A stretch of 64,000 bases of DNA from positions 186,001 to 250,000 of the forward strand of contig JAMYHL010000018.1 in NCBI GenBank assembly GCA_025531455.1, read 5' to 3'. Under the pieces are notes generated by a model that was not told the DNA's origin, made no database searches, and saw nothing but the letters and a program-made list of their open reading frames with translations. Within the stretch, counting starts at the first letter, position 1, and each line of letters opens with the position of its first letter. The stretch comes from Apiotrichum sp. Y4204. Taxonomy: Eukaryota; Basidiomycota; Tremellomycetes; Trichosporonales; Trichosporonaceae. Positions 22,613-32,587 of the stretch are shown one piece after another. A program made the translations under genes and the position numbers.

Positions 22613-23349
22613 GTTGGGAAATCGCCTGACAGGAATTCGTGGACTCGAGCGATAAGGATACAGGAGTGTAATAGTAGACTCGATCTGGTTATCAGTAGTA
22701 GTGGTGAGCGAGTGATGCAGCTTTGCTATGGTCTTTCATCTGAACAGCAAGTCACGACGAGGTTAACTAACCGTTTGTGATCGAGGGAGTTACTAATCTT
22801 TCTCAGTAGCAGAACCTCGTGATAGCAAAAGTAGTGTGACAATTGTCATTCATGGACTGCCACCCTGCTCACAATACCATACCTTCCTCTGTCAGACCGT
22901 CTAGATATCTAATGTTCAGTAGTATCCGCCTTACCCACTGCAACAACACGACAAATAAACACAATCTGAAACGATCGGCTTCACTTCTTCATCGCCCTTG
23001 CTACTCGCCCTCTGTGCGTGACACAGAGGGTGCTGCTACGCTACGCGCCGGGGGTGTGGTGTACAGATGTGCGCCGAAGCGCGGAAACGGAACCGACTAT
23101 GGTGGAAACACAACTCCTCATGCGTGATGGGGCACAGGAGGGGGTTGAAAGGAAAAGAGAAAGAAAATGGTAAAGCGAAAAGAAAGAGGAGCACAGTCAA
23201 GGCTGAAGCAGGGAGGAGATCGAACGAACCGTACGCAACGACGCCTGTGAAACGAGACGAAACGGACGGACTGGGAATGGGGAAATAAAGGTTGGTTCTT
23301 GCAGGTCGCCTCGACAGTTACGTTTCAATGTTGTTACACAATGAGACGC
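22613..23349. other. Convergent intergenic interval, no gene seen
   Basis: The interval lies between the 3' ends of the MFS and CNBP genes and must contain both transcription terminators. The right half is purine-rich (GGAAAAGAGAAAGAAAATGG near 23150). No gene or structured RNA is evident. Confidence 0.5.
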
Positions 23350-24802
23350 TTAGGCGGCGGGAGCGGCACCGCCACCGGGGCAGTTGGCCGAGATGTGGCC
23401 GACCTGACCGCAGGCGTAGCACTGGACCAAGTCAGTATCTCTTACAGGTGTGGATGCCAATCGCTTGCACTTACCGTGCGGCCCTGCTCCTGAGGGCACT
23501 CGCGGGAGATGTGGCCGTCCTGGCCACAGTTGTAGCAGCGACGGCTGCCGCCGAAGCCACCGCCAAAGCCGCGGCCGCCACCACCACCACCACCCGAGGG
23601 GCAGTCACGCGAGATGTGGCCGACACCACCGCAGGTGTAGCACGACTTGCTGCCGTAGCCGCCGGCACCACCGCCGTAGCCACCGGCACCGCCGAAGCCA
23701 CCACCGAAACCGCCGGCAGCGGCGTCTCCGGACTCAGGGCAGAGACGGGCCTAAATGGGATTAGCACAAGATACTCCCATATCGTCCACGATTCGGACTC
23801 ACGATGTGGCCGGGCTTGCCGCAACGGTAGCACTCGCCGCCAGTGGGGCCGCCGAAACCGCCGGCGGCGGGACCCTGAGGGCAGGCCGAAGAGAGGTGGC
23901 CCTCCTGGCCGCAGGTGTAGCAGGCCTTGGGCTTAGGCTGGGGGCACTCGCGCGAGAGGTGACCAGCCTCTGAAGATTTGTCAGCAATCACAGACTCAAC
24001 TTATATCATGAGATATTTACGACCGCAAGAGTAGCAGGTGGGGACACCGGCGTCGGGGCAGGCCTGGGCGATGTGGCCGGCTATAAGAGAGTCAGTATAT
24101 TCATGGTGGTTAGGTTTTATGGTGTCTGGTGAGCGCTCGAGTCATGATCATATGCTAGTGTGTGTTTGTTGTGTTTGTGTTGTCTGCTTTATTATGCTGT
24201 CGTGTCGAACAGGACTTAGGGTAGAGCGATGTGACAGACAGAGTGTCAAGGTAAAAAGGAGACGAGAGCAGCCTTTGTCGAGAGCTACAAAAAGTTTGTT
24301 GCACGTGAAATGGACATGAAAATGGTCACGGGACATTGTCATTGCATGACTTCCCCGCCCCCAACACTATCATTGTCTGTGTTCAACGAGACGATGCCGC
24401 GCCCGGGGAGGACGCACGCATTGCCGTCATTGAACAAGAACCAGATGCGTGCCAGGTAGAGAAAGCAGGGGTGAAAAGAAAGAGGGGTGAACTATGTACG
24501 TTGTGAGGCTAACGGCTCGCTCCACGCCTTCGCGCTCGCTGGCTCCGCACACTCCGTACACAGGACACCTGGTTCGAGCTATTGCCACAGATGAGCAAGT
24601 CATAATTTGATGACTGTTGCTCGACAAGCTCTTGCCGAGGGTGACACAGGCGATCACACACACGCAAACACACACGACACACACGCAAGCGACATGACCA
24701 ACACGACACAACCACACCCGCTCACCACCGCCCCTCGGCGACACCTCTCTACGCACGCTGGCCACAGTTGAAGCAGTTTCCGGAACGGGGAGCGCCGTAC
24801 AT
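23350..24802 (-). CDS. GIS2: CCHC zinc-knuckle nucleic-acid-binding protein (CNBP/Gis2/Byr3 family)
   Basis: This small cytoplasmic protein of 206 residues is made almost only of zinc knuckles that bind single-stranded, G-rich nucleic acid. Relatives promote translation and join stress granules. Seven Cx2Cx4Hx4C knuckles can be counted: [84 protein letters not shown] and [14 protein letters not shown]. Seven is the number in both human CNBP and yeast Gis2. Gly-rich (GGFGG) linkers separate knuckles 4 to 6, like RGG regions. Exons on the minus strand are 24757-24802, 24021-24080, 23803-23969, 23475-23750 and 23350-23421. The first intron (24081-24756, 676 nt) splits knuckle 1 and is far longer than any other intron here. 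Confidence 0.95.
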
Positions 24803-25894
24803 TGTTGCTGTTTTGTTTCTGATCGGATTGAAAAGAGAGGGAGTGATGAAGTGAAGAGAGGAAAGAAGAAATTGGTTTGGTAACGAGTGCGTGCGGTCAG
24901 CAATTTTACAGGCAGGGCGGTGTGGGTGGGAAGGGGGGCAAGGAGAGGCAAAGAGAAGAATTAGTGGCAAGCGAGACAAGCCTGAGGCCTCAGGCTCGGG
25001 AGGGAAAGGGAATTGTAATGGCCAGTCACAAGTCTCAGGGGTATAAACCACCAATAGAGGAAAAAAAAAAAAAAATCGAATGGATAAATGCGTGGAGCGT
25101 TGTGGACACCCGCACAGTTGAGCTGCTCGACGGGTTTCACAGCGCCGACGCAGTATGCAAGGCTGGCCGCTGTCGAAAGGAGGGGTCAGTGATGCTCACC
25201 TGTTGATAAGAGTGGATGGGGAGGATGTAGTGAGGTAGGAGAGTCAAGCAGAAGAAACTGTCGGTGCAGAGTGAGAGGGTTGCCCGCGCACCCAGGCGCG
25301 GAAAACGATCCCCAGCGAGAGCGCGTTGGCTGTGCGCACATTGGCTGTGCCCTGCTTTGGAGCTTGGAGCAAAAGCTGATGGTCCCTGAGTCTCCCCGCC
25401 CTGGGGTGATCATTACAGATGGCGGCATTACGCGCAAGGCCGTGTGTGGCACTTGTATTTGCCACGGCAGGCTGCAGGCTGCCCAGCTGGCTGCGCGACT
25501 GCATAGCTGTACATGCTGTACAGCTGCACGACTGCATAGGCGTGACACGTGACATATGTCACACTTTGCACTTTGTACACTTTCCTGCTTTTCCAGCGGC
25601 CCTGTGGCCAGCGGCTGGCATGTGGCAGCTTTCCAGTGACCTTGCTCATTGCAGATCCAGTACGCTGCGGCTTGAACCTGGGTGTGACCTGGGAGTCTTC
25701 TGTGTCTGTGCACAACGCTGGAACCATGCTTCTGGGCAATTCCGAGAATCCACACCCTCAAACGTGCAGTTACAGTTGACATCCAGAATGCTAGCCCGTG
25801 GTATAAAATTAGAGGAAGTAACTGTAGCCATCAGCATTCTGATATGTTCATGTGGGTGCGAAGTAGGAGTGGAGCCATTAGTGCCACAGGGAAC
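24803..25894. other. Promoter side of the CNBP gene and 3' side of FUR1; no gene seen
   Basis: The CNBP 5' region contains a short A run near 25060. At 25495-25560 the DNA is dense in self-complementary TGTACA/GCTGTACAGC-type words. Long frames on the minus strand here have no recognisable family and no splice logic, so I leave them out. Confidence 0.45.
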
Positions 25895-27459
25895 TCACCG
25901 GTCACCAAAGTCACCGAGACCGGGGGTAATGTAAGAGTTGTCGTCAAGGCCCGCGTCGACCCAAGCGGTAATCTGCAAGTTGTAGATTGGCAGGAGTGCG
26001 GTGAGGCAGAAGAACAAGCAGACATGTAAGAGGGGTGTAATGGATTAGATAGAAGGTATCAGCCATAATTCACACACGGACATCATCACGAGCCCAATCT
26101 TCAGATACCTTCGTCTAAGGTCTGTGATTGGCTTTCCAGCTCTTTGGACTCACAGTCTTCATCTTGGGGAACTTGTCGGTGACGGCCTTGATGCCGAGCG
26201 GCGAGGCAATCTTTGTCGTTAATTCCCGCGGTGGCCATCGCTCAAGGAGAGATTGTAAGCACTTACGAGGTTGAGGAAGAGGATCTTCTCCTCCTTGACG
26301 CCGTGGTCCTTGAGAACCTCAATCGCCTTGAGGCACGAGCCACCAGTGGCTGACATCAGAACAAGCCCCAAGTGAGCTAACCATCCACGTACCAAGCATG
26401 GGGTCAAGAAGGAGGACATAGCGCTCGGCAATGTCTTCGGGGAGCTTGGCGTACTGAGGTGTGAGTGCGTGCCCGAGGGAAATGAACAAAACACATACAA
26501 AGAGCTTGGGCTGGATGGTTTCCTCGTCCTGAGGGGTCAGTAGCAGGAAAGGGTGCGGGGAAGACGAGGTTATATAGGCGGGAGCTCACACGTTGAATGA
26601 GAATCTGTTAGGGTGGACCCGTGCGGTTAGCATCACTCATAATGACAATCGTCCATGTATCGCACCTTGCCAATGCGGACTGCAACACGTCAGTGGCTAC
26701 TTAGAGCACGGTGTCAGTCAAGTACTCACCTGAGCGACAGCAGTCACGAAGACCGGCCTCCATAGCCTTGGAATGTAAGCCTGCGGGTCCTCTTGAATCT
26801 AATCAAGCTTCATCGCTCACCTCGCCCGCTAGAGTGCGTTAGCATGCAAAGCCTCACTGGTTGCCTCAGCGACAGTGCTCCACTACTTACCCCGCATGAT
26901 CGAAACACCACAGATACGGCCCTGGAACGAAACGCCGTCAAAGTCAATTCCGGTCGGGGTCCGGACGGTCTTGGGAACGACGGGAAGGTTGTTGAGGCCT
27001 GGGGCGTCAGAATTGTTCAGTCAGTGGTTTTGGGTAGTAGGCCATGTGAACTTCGATCTCGTCTTATTCCCAAATGCTAAGCAGATAGATGCCCATGAAG
27101 ATTGTTGGATCAACAGGTCCACCTGGCCGTCCTACGCCGTCGCGTTTGATTGGGACCCACCTTCCTCCACGAGCAAGCGAATAATACGGTCCGAGTAGCT
27201 GGCGTGAGTTCCTACACGCCATTAATGACATACAAGACAAAGTCACCACTGTTTCGGTCAGCATCCACCCTCGTTACATTCCGCATCATCAGAGATCGAC
27301 GAGGCGTATCCCTGTGGAATCGGCAACTCACCGCTGGGTCTTCTCGTCACGGATCAGAGTCAAGAGCGCCTGGAGCTGGGCGGTCGGGGGCAGCACGATG
27401 ACATTCTCGCCGTACGGGTGGGCGCCCGCAGCGGCGGCAGCAGCAACAGCAGAGCACAT
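25895..27459 (-). CDS. FUR1: Uracil phosphoribosyltransferase
   Basis: This pyrimidine-salvage enzyme transfers ribose-5-phosphate from PRPP to uracil to give UMP in the cytosol, and it also activates 5-fluorouracil. Splicing introns on the minus strand gives ENVIVLPPTAQLQALLTLIR, RGDFVFYSDRIIRLLVEEG, LNNLPVVPKTVRTPTGIDFD, FQGRICGVSIMRAGE, the PRPP-binding loop LLLDPMLATGGSCLKAIEVL, and the uracil-binding C-terminus AWVDAGLDDNSYITPGLGDF ending GDR. All family landmarks are intact. The gene has many small exons, with at least eight introns; several exons are under 70 nt. The length, about 220 residues, is normal. Two single-base exon edges around the VFYSDR junction were set by requiring the conserved motif. 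Confidence 0.95.
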
Positions 27460-28157
27460 TGTGGGATGAGGGCAGGGGATTGCAGAAGTGGATGGAATGA
27501 ATGCGAGATATGCAGGTTGGGGATGAGAGCCGGTCGTACAGTGTCCTGAACGAGTTTTGGGTGCAGCGCAGTGCCGGGATGAACAGCGGGAGCTAGGAAG
27601 ATGATAGACGAGATGGATCAGATCTGAATGACCAGCAGACGATCCAGCGCGGACAGGAGCTCGGGGTGGGATGGATGGCCGTGAAGACTTTTGTCCTCGA
27701 TAACGGTCTCTCGCTCCGGTCAGATCGGAGCAGCTCAATCCTGGCCCCTGGCTATGCTGGCGGTGCGGGACATGTGCGCGGGCGGCAGGGCCGCCATACG
27801 CGTCACATCCACGCCCAGCCAGACAGTTCGATGCAACCCCCTCTCGGTGGCAAAATTTCAGTGGCGTCCCGATTGACCGATAGCACCCCCTGACGAGTAG
27901 CGGATATAGCATATCACAGATCAGGACAGAGCTGGTCGTGTGCAGCATTCTGCCCACCATTCCCACAATTGCTTGGCAGTGCACAGTGCTTGGGGGAACC
28001 ATGGGCTGGAATAGTAACAACTGCTTTACGATCTATAAAACATTCACAATGCAAGATATACTATTTGAGGGCTTCGGAATCATTGTGGCAGCGATATGTA
28101 TCTATCACCACAAACGGGACGGATCTAGGGATGGGTTCGCCTGCTTGACATCCATGC
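27460..28157. other. FUR1 upstream region, no gene seen
   Basis: The 698 nt between the FUR1 start and the 3' end of the next minus-strand gene should hold the FUR1 promoter and the neighbour's terminator. I see no convincing coding frame or RNA. Confidence 0.45.
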
Positions 28158-30153
28158 TCAAGAAGAAATCGAGGCACGTGCACGGACGACCGCGTCCTCG
28201 AGCCTGTCGAGGACGAGCTGGGCCTCCGGTTCGCTAACTTCAGCCTTCCACTTCTTCGCCTTGTCGCCGACGATTGTGAGGTATCCACGCAGCTTGGCGC
28301 GATAAGCGGGCGCAGCAATTCCGCTCTTGTTTGTGCTGTCACGTTCCGTAAGGAACCAGATCAAGTTGGCACACTCGGCGAGCCACACGGGCCACATGGT
28401 CGTCAGGATATTGGCAACGGGTTTGTCGAGGACGCCCGCGGGAACCTCGAAGAGAATTGGGCCAAGGTAGTCGAGCAGCGCAGGGCAGAGTAATGGCGAA
28501 GGCTGAGGCGGACCAGCGATTTGCTCTCGCAGGAGAGAGATTGCCAGCACCCGGATCCCATCGAACGGGTTGAGGGGCTCAAGGAGCTAACGGTTAACAA
28601 CAGGGAATGTTGTGTCTCATGCATACCTGCTGGAACAAATGAGCCTGGTCCTTGACACCGGGCGTCGTTGCAATCACCGCCCCCAGAAGCTTCGACAGGG
28701 CGAGACGGGCGGTGGGGTCCGAGTCAACCTGGATCAAGGGCATGATGATCTTGAGTTAGCTATCGCGGCGCTGCAAGACTCACCTCGAGGAAGAAGGTGG
28801 ATTGGTCATATTCCAGCTCAATCTGGCCCTGTTGAGCCTGGTTGATCAGGAACCAGGTTAGCGCCGTTCCCGCGTCCACGGCGCTACCCTGCATAGCAAC
28901 CGTGAGCACTGGCATGGCATCTGCAATGACCGTCTTGCTGAGGACGAGTTCCTCACTCAGCACTGACGACAGAGATGGAAGCGACGCGGCAAGGAGGATG
29001 GCGGAGGCAATGGCGGAATGAGGTTTAATGCTCGACGTATTGGTGATGCGGTGTAGCAACTCGTTGCGGTTCAGGCCAAGCTTAGAAATCACGCCGAGAA
29101 CAGCGTTGAAAGCGTCCTGTCCCCCTTCCCACGGCCCGGTCTCTGACTCGGGATGCAGTCCCTTGAAGCGCGGGAATGCAGAGAGAAACCAGCGCGATGT
29201 GAGATCCGCTGAGAGACAGGGGCCAAAGATCATAACTGCCATTTGAAGCAGTTCTGTGAGGATCGCCTGGAATTTCAGTGACAATATCACAGGCCACATC
29301 TGCTTGCCTACCTTCTGTTCGCCACCGCTATCGGTTGTAGATGCGCACCACGTCCACGCAGCGTCGACCAGCGCGCCAACGCGAGGAAGGAGTGAGCGGG
29401 AGATTTGCTCAGCCATTCCCGCGGGTGCCGTAGTGGGAATCACCTGGAGAAGGGGGGTGAGGGCGTCCTGCAGTGCCAGCAGTGTAGGTGTACTGCGCTG
29501 TGTTTTGAGACGAGCGATAGCTGCGGTTAGCCCCATGTGACACCGGACGCTCACCTATGGTGTACATGTCCAACACCTCCTCGACCTGAGGAAATGCAGC
29601 CTCCCAGTCTAGTCCATGATCCTCGTGCTCGCTGTCTTCGTCGCTGTCGCTCACTGCATATGGGTCTGCCTGCTCAGCGAAATGCGTGAGCTGGAGGTTC
29701 AGCGCGAGAGCGACGTCTCGCGCATCCGCATACTCGGCTATCAGCTTCAGGACAGCCTTCGTCTTCTCGGGAAAACTCGATACGAGTGGGAGAAACGGCG
29801 GAATACACGTCAGAGCCGAGTCCTTGAGGATGGCGAGCTGTCTATCAGTATGGCGAGCTGATAGCTGACCAAAGGAAGGCTTCCACTCACCCTACCAGCG
29901 TCACGTTCGTCGCCGTGCGGTGTGAGCACCTCCAGTGTCGACTCGAGAAATGCCTCGCGCATCACTGGATCGTGATACTTGAGGAGTGACTGCGTAAAGC
30001 TGTCCAGCACAGCAGAGGGCTGCACCAGGTCTGGAATCAGCGACCGTCCTACAGACTCGCCGACAAGAGAATCGCTCTGTACTCACCCTCGTTCTCCGTC
30101 GCAGTGATAACGACCTCATCCAGAGTCCGCGCAACCTCGTCAACGTCGGCCAT
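28158..30153 (-). CDS. Helical-repeat-like protein, possibly YBP1/glomulin family
   Basis: Minus-strand exons join in frame from MADVDEVARTLDEVVITATE to a C-terminus ending DAVVRARASISS, giving about 560-600 residues. The chain is almost wholly helical and Leu/Ala-rich, with stretches such as VLDSFTQSLLKYHDPVMREA, TKAVLKLIAEYADARDVALA and ALLTLLQ-like helices, plus an acidic loop SDSDEDSEHEDHGLDWEAAF. That pattern fits a HEAT/ARM-like scaffold. The layout and N-terminal pattern remind me of the fungal YAP1-binding protein/glomulin family (oxidative-stress adaptor in yeast, cullin-RING regulator in animals). I could not confirm it by a diagnostic motif. The first intron (about 30032-30090) is well defined because the split GAC codon restores the frame. 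Confidence 0.7.
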
Positions 30154-30295
30154 GGTGCAGTGCAGCTGTATGGTGATGGATGGGAGGTAACAACGCGGTA
30201 GACGTAGTGATGCGCAGTTGTCGCGGTGGCCTTCCTTCGAAACGGCCGACCTCCACCGCTGCTGGATCATGCTCTCTGTCGTGGAGGGTGGAGGG

Positions 30296-30297
<2 letters not shown>

Positions 30298-30333
<36 letters not shown>
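30298..30333. repeat. Poly-G homopolymer, 36 nt
   Basis: An uninterrupted run of 36 G is followed by shorter G runs. It lies about 150 nt upstream of the start codon of the minus-strand gene, whose coding strand therefore reads poly-C. Confidence 0.8.
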
Positions 30334-30334
<1 letters not shown>

Positions 30335-30368
30335 GGGGCCGGGGGAGGGAGGGAACGACAATAAAGTA

Positions 30369-30388
30369 NNNNNNNNNNNNNNNNNNNN
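30369..30388. other. Assembly gap (20 N)
   Basis: Twenty undetermined bases are flanked by a G-rich stretch on both sides (the next known bases are GGGGGGGGTGG). The true length is unknown. Confidence 0.99.
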
Positions 30389-31405
30389 GGGGGGGTGGCG
30401 GGAGTGGCGCGTGTACGCGCGTGTGTACGCATGTACAGCATGTACAGTACGGCGTGTCATGTTTTACATCTTGCATGCTCTTGCATGATCTTGCACGAGC
30501 TCAACGCGCGTAGTTCGTGTGGACGTAGCTGCACCCCCAAGAGTAGCTCAGAAGTGGCGGAAACGGCGCCCTTGTTGGATTCCTTGTCTCCTTCACCGTG
30601 TTGCCATCCTCAGCATAAATCGTGTTCCAGCATCCCAAGCCAGATGTTCTACATGGATAAAGACACTGCATCTATATAGAGCCTGGGAAGAACTATGAGG
30701 AATTTGCTTGAGCCGGCCTACATATTGAAATACCCGTTGCGGTGACGGCTTGGCAGCACCACAGGCAGTGCTGGAGGTGCATCGCTGGGGTCCGTGCCAT
30801 TGCAGCAACAGTCACATTGAGACACGACACGATACACGACACGGGCATTTGTCAAGCAAGATACTCCGCCATAATTCTGCGCCCGTGTGATGTGCTGCTG
30901 CCCCCGAACGTTACCACAACTAGTGGCAAGAAGCTAAGAAGGAAAATCTGAACGTGCGTTCGCCACCGCCACCGTGGGGCGGAGGTTTCACACTGAGAGG
31001 CACAACGACAGTGCGCTTTGTCAGTTCTGCACCTTTCGAAACTGCCAAAAGCAGGGGTTCGCGACCGGAAGGAGATGCTTCTGCCGTGCCCCATGCCCCA
31101 GTGCCTCAGTCGCCTTATCAGGATGTGCTCAGGTAAACAGAACAAGAGGGCCACGGCAGTGTAACCCGGTTAGGCTGCTCGTCTGACATGTTAGTTATGC
31201 TTGGCGTCCACTCGGTCATCGAGTCAATAGAATTTCATGAACCTGACTGGACCGAAGGTGTTTCTTGCCACCCATGTGCGTACAAGAATAGGTCATACAT
31301 ATAACAAGTTTGCAAGCTAGTTACTACTGTACAGAAGAAGATTCAGGACGTTCTAGCGGGATACATTGACAGACATGATAGGTTGAGCAAGATTCGAACT
31401 GTTTT

Positions 31406-32587
31406 CTAGTGGCTTCGAGGGATAGCAGGCAGGTCCAAGGAGGAGGACCACAGTGGTGCAGTGATGGTGCGTGTCATGTGCGCGGTGCCGTTGCTGAGCG
31501 TTCGGCGGCGAGGGCTCGAAGAGGAACGGGGTTGCTCTGGGCAATTGGTTACGGTAGTTGAGGCAGGTGGGCTGCGCGACTTGGCGAGGACACCGCCAGG
31601 GCAGCTAGCACCGCCGCATGAGCACGCTGGACGAGTCCCGAGACGGATAGGAGGCCTGCAGTTCTCTTTGCCGCATGTGCATGACGAGCTGCCGATGGTG
31701 GAGCTGAAGTCTAAGGTCGGAACGTAGTGGCTGAAGGGGGCGTTGACGACCGGATCAAAGGCAAATATCTCCTCATCCTCCCCCCCCTCGGCCGCGTGGC
31801 CAACTGAGAGGGGAGAAGACGGTTCGGAGGAGGGAAGAGCGTCGTCAACAAAGCGCACCCGAGGAGAACGGTGACCATGCGCACGAGGGCGGCCCGAGGA
31901 TAGAATGGAGACCGGCCCTGTTGTGGGGCTGGAAGAGACCGAACGGGGAGGGGTAGGGGCCTGGGGCCCTGTAGGGAGGTAGTCACTGGGGAAGTTCCGG
32001 CCAGGCCTAGATGCGAGAGAATTGGGTGGAGATCGCAGTCCAAGAGTCGGGGACCACGATGACCAGGAGGAGCTGAAGGAGCTGAAGTCCTGGGAGTGGC
32101 GAGGGTCGGGACCGCGGCTAACTCCTGCATGACACCTGGTGGGAATAGGGGTAGTGGCAGTGCGGCTAGCAATGTTGTCTGGCGGCTGCCGGGAGTGCGG
32201 TGGAACTGGAGGGAACGGGGCATTCTCAACATGGTAGCCTTGTGGCGCAGAGGGAAGGGACGTGGAAGAATGGCTCATGGCCGATGCACGAGAGTTGGCC
32301 ACCACAGAGCTCAAAGTCCCTGGGACACTCAACAAATCTTCGGCGCTGTACGGCGGTGGGTCGCAGCTCAGTCGAGAGACTCGGTGGCCATACTCGACAT
32401 GGCCTGGCGGAACCTGAATTCCAAGCCCGAGACCTTGTGGCGGAGACGCAGGAGGCGAAGGTGGGAGGTGGTCGCGGCCACTAACCCGGCGGTGCTGGTG
32501 GGTACGGTCCCGGTGGCGCCTCCTGGAGGGCACCGGGACGAGGTCCTCGTAGGCTGGCGGAGCATCGTGGAGGACGTCAGCGTCCAT
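31406..32587 (-). CDS. Disordered PPxY adaptor-like protein with two CxCx4C clusters
   Basis: This single-exon gene encodes 393 residues, mostly Ser/Pro-rich and without predicted folds. Near the N-terminus are two PPxY motifs, PPAYEDL and PPPYSAEDL, the ligand type for WW domains of Rsp5/Nedd4 ubiquitin ligases. The C-terminal third holds two cysteine clusters of identical spacing, CTCGKENC and CSCGGASC, about 15 residues apart, with a look of metal binding. I chose the ATG at 32587 because a TATA box at 32725-32730 places the likely transcription start below the upstream in-frame ATG at 32704. A role as an adaptor that brings an Rsp5-like ligase to a target, perhaps under metal control, is inference. 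I do not recognise a named family. Confidence 0.75.
   Translation of the reverse strand: MDADVLHDAPPAYEDLVPVPSRRRHRDRTHQHRRVSGRDHLPPSPPASPPQGLGLGIQVPPGHVEYGHRVSRLSCDPPPYSAEDLLSVPGTLSSVVANSRASAMSHSSTSLPSAPQGYHVENAPFPPVPPHSRQPPDNIASRTATTPIPTRCHAGVSRGPDPRHSQDFSSFSSSWSSWSPTLGLRSPPNSLASRPGRNFPSDYLPTGPQAPTPPRSVSSSPTTGPVSILSSGRPRAHGHRSPRVRFVDDALPSSEPSSPLSVGHAAEGGEDEEIFAFDPVVNAPFSHYVPTLDFSSTIGSSSCTCGKENCRPPIRLGTRPACSCGGASCPGGVLAKSRSPPASTTVTNCPEQPRSSSSPRRRTLSNGTAHMTRTITAPLWSSSLDLPAIPRSH

Larger units (their letters stand above)
30154..31405. other. Intergenic interval with poly-G and assembly gap
   Basis: The left part is the upstream region of the helical-repeat gene and carries the poly-G run and the N gap. 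A TGTACA-rich stretch lies at 30420-30450. The right part (30700-31400) holds the 3' flank of the PPxY gene. No gene is supported. Confidence 0.5.

Noticed and set aside
24540..24600. tRNA-like GGTTCGAG word
   Set aside because: The flanking bases do not form an acceptor stem or D arm, and there is no A-box at the right distance. No tRNA gene was found anywhere in the window.
25186..25782. 198-codon minus-strand frame downstream of FUR1
   Set aside because: It consists of low-complexity, Cys/Gln/His-rich sequence across a palindrome-rich stretch, with no family and no splice logic.
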